Assembly (NCBI RefSeq): GCF_014805625.2
Contig: NW_023998417.1
Span: 1,190,452-1,254,451, forward strand
DNA: 64,000 bases
Direction: 5' to 3'
DNA from: Glossina fuscipes
Taxonomy: Eukaryota > Arthropoda > Insecta > Diptera > Glossinidae
The notes beneath the pieces are model-generated. The model was not told the origin of the DNA. It searched no databases and saw only the letters and a list, made by a program, of their open reading frames with translations. A program made the position numbers and the translations under genes. Of this stretch, positions 1 to 16,690 are shown piece by piece (the stretch's first letter is position 1; each line of letters starts with the position of its first letter).

Positions 1-5464
<5,464 letters not shown>

Positions 5465-5943
5465 ACATACCCTTTTTTTTTTTACCAGCAATTAGTTTGT
5501 AAGGCTTTATTTTAAAATTAATTTTTTACCTACTTATACCTACATATAATAATGACCGAATACTTGTATGTTAAACATCATCATTGATTCATCATAACAC
5601 TACCGACTAGACTTATAGATGAGGAAGCATATATATATATATACGTATATAGTTTTTTTTTTATTTTAAACACAACACAACTTAAATGGTTTCAGATGAA
5701 ACTCAAATGCCCACCGCTCTCTCTCGTGGGCTGAATTAGGGTTACATTTGAAATTCTTTTCAATCAGCAAAAAGCGAAGCACAAACAGCTTAATTTTTAT
5801 TAAGTTAGTTTTTAAGTTATTACAACAAAACTGAATTTATTGGATAAGAACAAAAAATAGAAAAACTAACTCTATATAGATTTATAGGATTTTGCTTAGG
5901 TTTGTGGTATTCTGCCAGCAAAAAAAAAAAAAAATAAAAATAA

Positions 5944-5949
5944 AATAAA
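5944..5949 (+). promoter_or_regulatory. likely Rm62 poly(A) signal
   Basis: An AATAAA hexamer lies in a cluster of overlapping AATAAA/AAATAAA words (about 5930-5955), 480 nt after the Rm62 stop codon. This is the first dense cluster of canonical signals after the gene. The real cleavage site is not visible from sequence alone. Confidence 0.5.
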
Positions 5950-5955
5950 TAAAAA

Positions 5956-6570
5956 ACTTGTAAAATAGAAAAGGTAACAACACAGAATGACTGGATGTGT
6001 TCTTAAAAGCTAAGCTATTCTAGCTATTTTGTCCCACCACCACACCATCATCTACACCTAATTTTGCAAACAATTTCAGATTAGTTTTTAGATTTTCTTC
6101 AAAACACTATTTTTTCGAGAAAATTCTCAAAAGTATTCTATACTTGCTTGCAAACTTGTCTGTGTTGTTACAGTCTGTATATCCGACTCCCTATAAGTGT
6201 AGTAATAAAAATTTTAAGCACATTTACACAAACAACTTTAACGCTAAGTGTTCACATTTTGTAAATGTGTTGTTCTCTAGCAGTAATTATCGTATTTTTA
6301 ATAAATATCTGTATATTTTCATCCTTCTTTTATCAAATGGAAAAAAAACTCTCAAATAATTTATTTCTTTTTTTTCGTTTTCATATCGAAATCGAATGAA
6401 ATCTTTTTTGTACATAAAAAAAAAAAGGAAGAGATATATATACAAATATACATAGTAAGAGCAATTAGCATACATGAAAAACTTTGAAATAAACGTAAAA
6501 AAAAACAGCATCTATTGTCGACTTCTATATATATATATATATCAATTTTTCTCAATCAATAATTTTGTCA
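5956..6570. other. intergenic, no gene seen
   Basis: AT-rich spacer downstream of Rm62 with (TA)n at about 6527-6542. Open frames here are poly-T or poly-K shadows without conserved features. Confidence 0.6.
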
Positions 6571-6574
6571 GGTA

Positions 6575-6606
6575 GAAAAATGATCGACATTTTTGCAAAC
6601 ACTTAA
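6575..6606. mobile_element. solo mariner-like terminal sequence
   Basis: The stretch resembles the right end of the mariner copy at 22481-23129: both share AAAAATGATC followed by TTTTTGCAA and CACNTAA, and both are followed by TA. No matching left end or transposase was found nearby, so this is a fragment or a MITE end. Confidence 0.4.
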
Positions 6607-6901
6607 TATGTGATTGTAGCTTGAAACAAAATCAACGTAGGCCGTTGTAGATTCCTTCTTCTTTTCTATACTTCTTGCATGTCAACCTGTGTTTAAAGTG
6701 TCTTTATGCAAATTTGAGGAGGAAGAGAGCTACTCTGTACCAACGGTGCATGACTTCGTTTTATAGCTTTATATAAGTACGAATACAGCTTTCCATAAGT
6801 CACTTTCTCAAGTAGGCATGAGCATATAAGTGGCAGAATAAATAAACACACCTCGTAGTGAAAGCTCTAGATATTAACGCATTGGTGTACCAGCCAACAG
6901 C

Positions 6902-7133
6902 TATAAAAGCAGCGCGCAAACAACGATCTTTCTTTTAGTTGCTCAGTAGCAGTTGAACGGACAGGTAAGTAAGGAACCCTTTAAGTAGTAGTAGTTTGCC
7001 GTCCTGTCCGTCCGTTTGCATCATTATCTTATAGATTCTCGACCCGAAAGGATATGTTAGCTCTGCCGCTAACCAGTGGTTGGAAGTTAGGTATTGTCCA
7101 TCTCTCTGGAACAAGTGGCGCCCGAGGAGGGTC
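6902..7133 (+). mobile_element. possible LTR promoter/R-U5 and tRNA-Lys-like primer binding site
   Basis: TATAAAA at 6902-6908 is followed by TTAGTTG (6935) and TCAGT (6943), both initiator-like, and by a donor-like GTAAGT at 6965. At 7116-7133 TGGCGCCCGAGGAGGGTC matches the tRNA-Lys(UUU) type primer site at 15 of 18 positions. TATA box, transcription start, about 170 nt, then a tRNA-complementary site is the order of an LTR retroelement's R-U5-PBS. No second LTR, reverse transcriptase or integrase was found downstream, so this would be a decayed or truncated copy. The alternative is an ordinary promoter with a chance match. Confidence 0.35.
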
Positions 7134-7300
7134 CCTCCGATTAGAAGGAAGAAGAAGAAGAAAAAAGTATCAAGACAGAGCGTGTATATCGTTGACTTAA
7201 TAAAGGGAAAGAAAAGAGAAAAAACCAACATGGTGCACACATCGTGGATCTATAATCTCATTGTCAGTCAAGCCCTTCGATAGCATAACCAACCCAGCTC

Positions 7301-7937
7301 ATGACATCACTAGTGTCAGAGGTCCAGCATCAAGTTGCGTGGTTGAATCCAAACACGACGCTTTCATCAAACAAGCTCCAACGAAAAAAAGAGACAACGC
7401 GAATTAAGAGAATTCACCAAACACCGTGCGATGACGTTAGAGATAAGTTCAAATCCAGTGAACCCGCACGAAAAAGAAGGTTGCTGGATATAACTAGCCA
7501 CGGCGTGACCAAGGATGCCACCTCATATGGCACCTTAATACCATCCACATCAGAGGCGACATGCAAAACATGGTGTATGCCTCGGCTTTTTAATTCTCAT
7601 AGATTCGAATACACTTGACGAAATCGCCGAAGAATCCTTGCCTGTTGATGGCGGAATACCGTTACCACCCCCACGCAACGATTGTGGATGGCAAGCCCAG
7701 CCGAAACATCACAGTGTTTATCAACGGCTGGTAGCCGAATTTTTTAGTACGGGCAAGCATGGGCGAATTTCTCTCTCACGAGATGGTTTTTGGTATCGGG
7801 TCGTGAGAGCCCGATCTGTACAATACAGCAGACACTTGTTAATTTCCGACGTGAGAGGGAATATAACCAAGCAGATTTCCTTACCCGTTCCGAATGTTAA
7901 CGGAGTTGTTGTTCAAATGTCAATAAAAATTATCTAA
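7301..7937 (+). pseudogene. two unrecognised ORFs behind the LTR-like promoter
   Basis: ORF 7301-7618 (105 codons) is rich in Lys/Arg (basic runs near its middle, for example ARKRRL). A second frame, open from at least 7560 to 7937, runs through a Pro-rich stretch (GGIPLPPP) into a segment with W, Y, F and V that reads like folded protein. The frames differ (phase 2 versus phase 0) and overlap by about 60 nt, consistent with a frameshift or a small intron; TTTTTAATTCTCATAG at 7587-7602 looks like an acceptor. AATAAA at 7922-7927 overlaps the 3' end. I do not recognise either protein. They could be gag-like remains of the LTR element suggested upstream, or a small two-exon host gene. Confidence 0.35.
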
Positions 7938-7939
7938 CT

Positions 7940-8509
7940 TATATGTAACTCTAGTTAAGCTCATTAAACTCTAAGTTCTTACATTCAAACAGTTTCATTT
8001 TCGCAACACAGTTAGACGCGGATAAAATTTCTTTAGTAGAAAGAAAACAAGGCTGCCCACTAAATACGTGTTGGTCTTTTCTTTCCCTACGAAGTAACTT
8101 CGCAAAGAAGACCATTTTGTGCTCTTCTGGAATTCCACAAATACATATTTGGTTTAATACAAAAATACGAAGATTTCATTAATTTAACGAATAGATTTCT
8201 TGGAACGGATCGCCGGACAACCCTGAGCGTCACCCCCGTTACGGTATATATCACCATACCCTCGATTGTTAATTGAAGATTTTCCATTACACTTTGATTT
8301 TCTCCTATTAACGACATTCTTGAAATTGGAGAGTAAAGCTTGCTAGTATCTCATATACTTCTTTTGCCTAAGGGTATCTAAAATCGATATTGCCAAATAA
8401 AATCTCGATTGCCAACGCGGAACTAAGCACATGTAATTTTCCTTGCCTTTAGATAGACCGATCGATTCAAGATAGCTTGTTTTTTGATCATTAAATGTGC
8501 AAAAATTTG
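7940..8509. other. intergenic, no gene seen
   Basis: No convincing coding or RNA feature. A - strand open frame at 8087-8317 has no recognisable domain. Confidence 0.5.
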
Positions 8510-8970
8510 AACACATATTCTATGGCCAATGTCGTATCTGTACAAAAATGGCAAAAATTGACCACGCCTACCTAGTATTATAAGATCGAATATTAATTTT
8601 TTTTTCAATATCTTTATAAGACGCCGAAATATGCTTCAAAAAACCCTTAACGTACATAAATTCTTGGTCAATTTCAAGATTGGAATGCAACTTGAAATGT
8701 CCGTCCGTTAGTCTGACCAATTGTGTAGTAGTAGTTGTGAAGATATCGCCTACAAATTTGTAAAAACGTTCGGAAATGATTTAAACTTTTGCAAGGACAC
8801 GCCTACAACGTCCAAATGTCTATGCGAGAGAAACTGTTATTGTGAAAATAGATAAAATCCATACTATAGAGAGCATGAAAATTTCGTTCTTATACTTATT
8901 TTGTCTTTTTAGGATAACGCTGCTAATGGATATAAAAGATTCGGTTACGACCAGAAATATAATTTTCTTA
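8510..8970 (+). repeat. dispersed repeat family A, copy 1 (mini-me-like)
   Basis: It shares ordered blocks with the copies at 13185, 14610, 25195 and (inverted) 63555. These blocks are a head CATATTCTATGG, then GACCACGCCTACC, a TATAAATTCTTG-type block, a GTCCGTCCG core, GGACACGCCTACAACG, AGAGCATGAAAATTT, and a tail GGATATAAAAGATTCGG followed by ACGACC. The TA-rich plus GTCY core arrangement is what was described for dipteran mini-me elements. No long ORF is present, so it is non-autonomous. Confidence 0.7.
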
Positions 8971-11900
8971 CTTGTTTACTTATGCGTGTATTTTCTATTA
9001 TTTATTTTTTTTTTTTTTCAATGTCATTTAGTTATCAATTGTCTTAGCAGCGACGCGAACGAAGTATGATGAATACTGTCTACCTTTTGGCAGACACAGA
9101 AATTGTGGGCCTACGCACAGTAAATGAACTTCACGTCAGTAAAATTTACGGAAAGCATATTCTGCCCAATATAGAAGAAAATCAGTGCGCAATGACGGAA
9201 CAATGCTTCGAATCGAATATCTTATGCCGTTCTTTTTTAATAAACGTTTTGTTTTAACCAAAAAAGGTCTCTTAAAACTTGACTGTAATATTAATATGAT
9301 TGACAAAATATTTAGTACTTTTTTAATGGAGTGCGACTGAATTTAAATGGAAAGGCGTACGGAGGTATTACAATTTTTCTGACTGTCTAATGAAGGACGG
9401 ATATTGAAGAATAAATAAATATGAAGTGTTCATTTTTTATTTATTTTTTTTCTTTATACTAAAATGAAATTTAAACTCTTTACAGTAAGTAAACGAATAC
9501 TTATTGAATTTATTGTAAGCGACAGTAATTGTATGAATGGAGCCAACACCCTGCTTTTTATATTATGAATGTCTATATATAAATGTATGGGTGTTCCAGA
9601 TAAATGATGCTGTGCTCGTTTGGCTTATATAATATGTACCCTGCTTTGCTTTCCTTCGTATTCGTTATGCACGATGGTAGGAGGGCAGATAGCTGTTCTT
9701 ACCAAATTGCCGTCACTAGAGCCATTACCGAAAGCGGAAATAATGTCAAATATCATTAAAGAAAATCACAAGGAAACTACATCAACATTATGTAAAGATA
9801 TTGCAACGATACTGAAAGTTTAAAGTATTGTTATTATAGGAATTATTTATTAAATTATGATAGTAGAATAAATTTATCAACGCTTTGGTAACTTATACTA
9901 GCCCTAGCTCTTTAAATCAAGAAAAATCTTATATAGATAATCATTTTCTTTGCTTCCCAAAGCATTCTTCCTAATGATCAACAATCTCTTACATATATCG
10001 TAGGTGAAATGTTTTCCACGCAGTCTTCTTCTGTAGGCGGAAATTAGCGAAATAGATAATAAAGCGAGTAAAGAAGACTAATGGCAGACAATGGCAGACA
10101 GGGGTCAAGCATTCGCTTTTTGAGGTTTTTTTACACGAACTCTTCTTAGTAAAAGTTTTCCTTTTCAATATTTTGAGGGCGCAAGTGACTTATGGTGATT
10201 TGTGCTTTTTCTTGAAAGACCAGTACTGAGATTCAGAAATCTAGAATACCCGATCTGCAAGGGGTTTTAAAACATTGTTTTTGTATTTTTGCAACCTTTC
10301 TTTCGATTCGCTGGCAGTCGTTGAGAAGAGGGGATGTACAGCTCGTATACAATTTCTACATATTTTACCGGTTAAGAATCTAATAACTATGCTTTATTGT
10401 TTCGATTGTGGCCTGGATGATCGCGGGCACCGAAATTGCATTTTTCAAAGTATTGCTCTTCATCCAAGTGTTGCGGATTTATTAAGCGATTCGAGGAAAA
10501 GATTATGCTTTGTGTCGTCTCTCTTTCTTCTTCGCAATCGAGGAGAAATCACGAAAGTATTTAATATTTAGGTTTATGCTGCAACCGATGTCGTCACTTC
10601 AGACATTGCAAAATGGAATATTAGATTTCTTCGATCGGTGATGTCGAGATATACTTTTCTATGTTCTGTTCAATATTATTTTTCAGTTTATTGGCAAAAG
10701 GTGAAAACTTGCAAAATTTAATTAATGCTTTAACGTCAAAGCGATGGATGATATGTAAAGTGTTTCTTGATTTTAAGTCAAGACGTAGAATGGTTACAAA
10801 AGTAATCTTCAAACCTCATTAGACGAAGCATTTTCTAGCAACCTCCCCCTTTATAAAGAAAACTGTCAATTTAACTTTTTAACAATTAAAAAAGCAACAA
10901 AATGAAAAAGAAACGGTTGCAGTCTAAACCGAATCATGTGAGTACTCATTAGTTGTTTTCGTTATTATTGTACCTGGTAAGGGTAAAGATGATAAGTTGC
11001 ATTAATGATAATAATATTTAAAAACGCATTGTTAGCATAGTTTTACCAGCAGCTTCCTTCCAATGTACAGTAGCAGTTATTACGCAAGGCCTATAACGCA
11101 ATATGCTGTCTTGCAATTCAATATTAACGCAATGTCACTTGAGGTCGGCAAGATCAAAGAACTGCTACAACAACTATTTTACGCGGAAACGCAAATTATG
11201 GGCAGATCTAACAAGTGGTTTAAATGGTTTGAATTTTGTCTGACCAATGCACACACAGAAAGCATCTAAGTTCTATCCTAATAACAACAACAAGAGGCGC
11301 TTGGAAAAATATCTGTTTTATCGCAGCTTTGCGTTGCGTTACATGCATTTGATAAATTGAATATACCCGATGTGTTGTTATAGTTCTGGCAGAAGCAGAA
11401 AAGAAAGAGAGCGAGCAATATTTGAAGTCGTAATTTTCGTGTGCTGTTGAATTTTTCAGCTAAAGCCAAACTAAAGTGGAAGCCATGGTCATTATGTAGC
11501 GAAACAAGTTTGACGTAAAAGGAAAATGATCTCTTAGAGAAAATCAAAGTTTGTACCACATTAAGCAACAATGAAGCTAATACAATCTTTTTCCTTTTTT
11601 TTTTTTTTACTACGAAAAGATGAGAGTATGCTAACTTCATCACATTACTTGCACGAGAAAAACTGAGAAATGTTAAAGACCGCTATCTAAGATATTCTAT
11701 TAAAGATTTTGTCGAATATTACATATATCGTCGGTTGATATCGGTAAAAACTCGTTAAGTACATGAAGAGATTCAACATAATGATGACTTTGCATTACCG
11801 AGCTCATGTTTAGATAGTAGGATAGTATTGTCGCACTAAAATGCATCATAAGTGTATCACGGTATTATTCGGTTCACCCTCTTAGTTCAAGTCAATAAAA

Positions 11901-12974
11901 ACTCATTCACACTCTCAATATTTAATACAAGTTACACATCCAGAGCATGTGTAAGTTTCCTGATTTCTCTTGACTTAGTGCTCGTTTAAGGATAAGCAAA
12001 ACATACATATATATGTACATAATGGAAATATGCTACTTGCACTACTATTGCTTCGGACCAGCACATATATACATATATATACTTATACATATCTACCAAA
12101 GTATATAAAATTTGTTGATGTTCTGCATATGTAGGTTAAAGGGAAAACTACTTTTCAGCCAGTTTGGTTAGCTCGAGCTCGAAAGCCTTCTTCATGTTAA
12201 AGAGATTTTAAATACAAAGGAAATTTGATAATTACCTTAATGACTGTAGAGGAGAGAGCACGTTCCCATTTTCAATGTAATATCAAGTGTACTCGTACTT
12301 TCACTAATTTACATTACTTTATTGTTTTCATTTCAATGGCAATGCAAATGACTTCAATAGATCTTTTAAAAATATTGCTAGTTTAATGCTGGCATTTATA
12401 AATAGCCGTAGAGTGACAAAAATTATGATTTCCCAAATGGAACCGTAAAAGGCAATACAAGTTACAGAAATTCGCTTATATTCAATTTAAGCAAGAGATG
12501 GATAGCATTCTTTAACTAATTTTCAAGAGGAGAAAAGAATTGCAATTTAATTTGTTAAGCATTTCTCCAATTTGTTCCTATACTTAATCGTTACGTAAGG
12601 GTGATGTCAATCTGTTTATTATCAAATTCCTTTGTAAACATTCTGGACTGAATTCCTTATGCGAATTCTTTATACGAATTAACGAATTGATTATTTTTTT
12701 TTGTAGTAAAATATTTTACCTTCTTTTTTCCATTTAAATCTGTTATTGCCTTAAGCACTGGAAATTGTATTCTCTCTTTCTCGTACATTAATCAGGTGAT
12801 AAAGAATTTCAAAAGAACGGATATATTAATTTACATTTGAGGGTCGTCTCAAAAAATCACATATAGGTAAGTATGCGAAGCAAAGTAAAAATGAACATTT
12901 TTCTCTATTTTCATGTAGACGATGTAGACGATGTCCGTACGTACAGCTTCTAGTGGATTATCATTGTATAGTCT
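8971..12974. other. 4-kb intergenic stretch, no supported gene
   Basis: Only short open frames occur (for example 10275-10571 +, 11063-11269 +, 11278-11643 -); none shows a domain, repeat or clear splice context. A donor-like ATG-exon (about 10902-10937, then GTGAGT) behind a TATA-like TTTATAAAG was seen but no partner exon could be joined. Confidence 0.5.
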
Positions 12975-13180
12975 TTTTATATGCTTCATTACCTAAGAGT
13001 GAGGGGGGGTACATTCATTTTATCAAAACGTTTGCAACGCGAAGAAGGAAGCAGCAAAGAGACCTCACAAAGCATATATATTCTTGATCAACATCAAATT
13101 CTAAATCGATTTAAGTATGTCCGTCAGTGCAAGGTCTGTTGTAAACATTCTCCTGGCCGTAAAAATTAAGCTTCAAATTT
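12975..13180 (+). repeat. dispersed repeat family B, copy 1
   Basis: It shares the order GTA(C/T)ATTCATTTT, TCAAAACGTTTGCAA, GAAG-rich, ATATATTCTTGAT and a GTCCGTC core with the copy at 24890-25140. It lies directly before a family-A copy in both places, so A and B may be two halves of one larger element. Confidence 0.6.
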
Positions 13181-13184
13181 GGCA

Positions 13185-13570
13185 AAAGCATTGCATCTAT
13201 ACAAATATGGGAGAATTTGACCACGCCTACCCAAGATTATAGTGTAGCAAAATTTAATTTTCTTTTCAATACCTGTAGAAGGCGCAAAGAGAATCTTTAA
13301 AAACCCCACAAAATATATAAATTCCTACCTAGATTCAAACTTGGAATGCATCTAAACATGTCCGCCTGCTCGTCTGTTCATCTATCTATCTGCGCACTAC
13401 TACTTTTAGTAAAATAGTTACTTAAAGTAAAAATTCTCAGGTTAGCAAAAATGAAAATATTGCCTACAAATTAGCCAAAGAATTTGAGAAGACACGCCTA
13501 CAACGCCCACACATCTATGCGACAAAATCCTTTACTTTACTACAGATCATGAAAATTTACTTCTTTAAAA
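13185..13570 (+). repeat. dispersed repeat family A, copy 2
   Basis: Same block order as copy 1: TTTGACCACGCCTACC, a TATATAAATTCCT block, ATGTCCGCCTG core, GACACGCCTACAACGCCC, and a terminal GATCATGAAAATTTACTTC. The tail with TATAAAAGATTCGG is missing and replaced by a GA microsatellite at about 13601-13620. Confidence 0.65.
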
Positions 13571-14609
13571 CTTTATATTATCGACTGCTAATTTGGCAGA
13601 GAGAGAGAGAGAGAGAGAGATAAACTTACGGAATTCAACGCAATTTCACTGAAATTACATGCTTTTGTTGATTTCATTTATATTATGCGACGAAACATTT
13701 GCTAATGTTACGAAAATACCTGGATGCGGCTTATTGGATTATGGACTTATCGTTGTAACACACACACACACACAGAGAGTTTATACCCATCCGCTTACAT
13801 ATATATATACGTTTTGTCAATCATAGATTGAAAAATTTATCGATCATAAGATTCTTGACATAAGCTGGCCACTGAAATCACTAAAATATTCTCAGTGTAA
13901 ACGCTTACATATATGTATGTAAATGTGAGCATTTAACAATTTCATGAATTTTTTAAATAAACCTCGTAGAAATAAACAGGTTTTAGTAAAGCAGAACACC
14001 CAACGGCCAATTTCGCTTTAATCGAAAGTATTTTCAATGGCCACTGAATGCTTTGCTCGTTTTACTTTATTCATAATGTTGATAAACTTTCATTTAATTT
14101 TTAATTGACAGGTAACACGGTCAATATGTTTTTATCGAGACCACATTTAATGGAGCTGTACAGTAATTTTACTTGTTGTTCTTGTTGCCATTGTCACATT
14201 TATATAGACTGTTTTATATATATATATATATATATATAAGAGAATGTCTTTCTTTATATACCGTTCGGAAATTGCTTTCGAATTCATGTGGAAAAATATT
14301 TAAGTTAAAAAGAAATGATCTCCTTTTTCCCGAAAGTTTTATTCGCTTTGTTTAATATTAAAACAATTAAAGTTGAGTTTTTTGACGTCCATTAGGTTTA
14401 GCGTTTCTGAGTTTTATATAAAAGAAAAACCTGAGAATAAGTAAAACGACAATGGAAATGAAAAATCGACTCATCGATAATGTCTTTTGAAACCAAATAA
14501 AGTATGAAGCATTTTTTATCATATCGATCGAATTCCAGAAGGAATAAAAAATTGGTGTTTTGTTCATTACTGATGGTAGACTATAGTAGATAAAAATACA
14601 AAATTTTAA
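13571..14609. other. intergenic, microsatellites only
   Basis: (GA)n at about 13601-13620, (CA)n at about 13758-13772 and (TA)n at about 14215-14237. No supported gene. Confidence 0.6.
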
Positions 14610-15025
14610 ACGCATATTCTATGGACAACACTGTAGTATTTGAACAAAAATGGAAAAAATTGGTCACGCCTACCCCATAGAGTATATAAATTCTTGATCA
14701 GTTTCAAATTTGAGACGCACCTAAATATGTTTGCCTGTTCGTCTGTCCACCCTGCTTGTCTGCTCAACTGTGCAGCATTTGTGGTAAGCATTCTCCCGTT
14801 AGCGAAACTGAATTCCAAAAGAATTAAACTTTCCAAAGGACACGCCCACACGCCAACGTCACACTAACTTTTATTTTGAATATAGAAAAAATCAGCCCCG
14901 GTCCATCCAATATTAAAGAGCATGAAAATTTACTTCTTTTCCTTTTTTGTCCTTTTTAGGATAATGGCGGTACGTATGAAAAGGCTACGGTCACGACCAA
15001 ATATAATTTTCTTCTTCATTTATAT
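14610..15025 (+). repeat. dispersed repeat family A, copy 3
   Basis: The fullest copy: head CGCATATTCTATGGACAA, GGTCACGCCTACCCC, TATATAAATTCTTGATCAG, a TGTTCGTCTGTCC core, GGACACGCCCACACG, AGAGCATGAAAATTTAC, then ACGGTCACGACC and AATATAATTTTCTT. It gives usable end points for the family: about 415 bp from the head to the tail. Confidence 0.7.
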
Positions 15026-16450
15026 TCCTCTGGTTATTTGATTGTCTTTTTCCCGTTCAAAATCCTAATAATACCTATGGTCTCTTTAAGTTAAAATTCT
15101 TCAATCTTGAAATAGCGTGCTTGGCTTTCCAATGAAAACAGACGCATTCTTAAGCATATTAAAAAGTAATCGAACAATGTACAAATTGATGTTGAATTAT
15201 GAATACATGATTTTAGAACAAAACAAGTAACGTAGTACGCCTTCTTTTCCGCATTTAAAAATATAATAATAGCATTTTATATAAAGGAATCCGCTCCTTA
15301 CACAAATGAAAAGGATATCAATTCTATTGTGCCTATGCCTCTCTATATTACAAGTTTTATATATGTATGTAAATTATTGTTACCTTAAACTTATCTACAC
15401 TTTTTAATCGTTTACTCCTCAAAGAATATTGGTTTTGTTCTTGTTGTTATTGTTATTGTTATCGTGAAATCTTTTTTCTCCCCAATTTTATAGATCGCCA
15501 ACCCAACGAGATTGTAATTTATAATATTTTAGCAAATGCTTTTATGATTTACTAACGACTCGCGGTAAATTCACTTTAGACATCACCATTGTCGGATGGG
15601 GATGAATAATATAATATAATGGTGAGAGTGTAAAAGCTTTAGGTGACATAATGACTTCAAAAAAGAAAGAAAGAAAAACCAGCATAAAATTACATAATTT
15701 GCGTTAGCTTGTGGATGTGGAAAAAGAAGGTTATGGACATTATAAGCAAATTCTCTTAATCTAAATATTAAGTTGAAACACAACAGTTTGTTTCCTTGTC
15801 CTCTTGTTTGTTAATACAATGTGTCGCAGCAGTCAGGTGTTTCAACTGAGGCCCAAGGATGCTCGTACGTTTAGGGCCTTTTTATATAAATGTATTGGGT
15901 TTGTTCCTTTCATTGTTTTGAGTACATTTTTAAGAGACTTTTTTTTTTATTCACTTCTAATAAGAGCTCTTTTTAAAAATTGGTCGCGCATCTATATCCC
16001 TATAATGATTTTTTTTTTTTTGGTTATTCATTGCCAATAAGAAAGAAAATCATTTTTGTAATGTTTATGAAAATTTTTCGCATAAAAAATACTTACGATC
16101 TCAACTAATTTGAGTTACCGGTCCTTTTGTCTTTTGCTTAATGTTTACATCGGTTTAGTGCTTTTCATGTCGCACACTAAGTGATGGAAGGTTATGAGCT
16201 AATCTCTGTTTTCTTCTCCTTCTTCTACTTTGAGAAATATCAATTTTGTAATATTTTAATGCGGGTAACATGTGCTCAGCATCACAATGAACAGTGGACG
16301 GAGTAGCAGAGTAAAGTTCAAAAAAAAAAAAAACATTAAAAATTTAAAAAAAAATCTACTGAACACAAATAATAAGATAAGCGGTAGTAAGAGAATAAAC
16401 GTCCTTTTAGTATGGTTTTTAAAGAATTTGAATTTTACTTTTTGTATATA
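15026..16450. other. intergenic, no gene seen
   Basis: AT-rich spacer without supported coding regions; short frames at 15583-15783 (-) and 15804-16040 (+) are low-complexity. Confidence 0.5.
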
Positions 16451-16690
16451 TTGGTGGTCTGAAAAGTTCCCGAACTGAACATGAACCTAGCAAGCCCATA
16501 AAATGCTCACAAAAGTTACGAAAAATATTTGTAAGTGCGTGCGTTGATAAGCATTTAGAAAATTGAAACCGAGGGAGCCTCCCCACTCTCGGCTACATCA
16601 TTCCGTGCGGCATCGGGCACTGCGGGGTTGCACCTGCACAGCATGAAGCTTCGTTAACCCCCTGTAACAGATCTGTTGACAATAGTGGCC
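16451..16690 (+). mobile_element. mariner-type end followed by a GC-rich repeat-like island
   Basis: GGTGGTCTGAAAAGTTCCCG at about 16451-16470 resembles terminal repeats of irritans-type mariner elements (TCTGAAAAGTTC core) but no transposase follows. At about 16568-16690 comes an unusually GC-rich, unique-looking segment for this window (GGGAGCCTCCCC, GGCATCGGGCACTGCGGGG). It probably derives from another mobile element. Family assignment is weak. Confidence 0.3.

Noticed and set aside
11278..11643. 121-codon - strand frame
   Set aside because: Poly-Lys/Phe segments from A/T tracts and no recognisable domain; no promoter or splice support.
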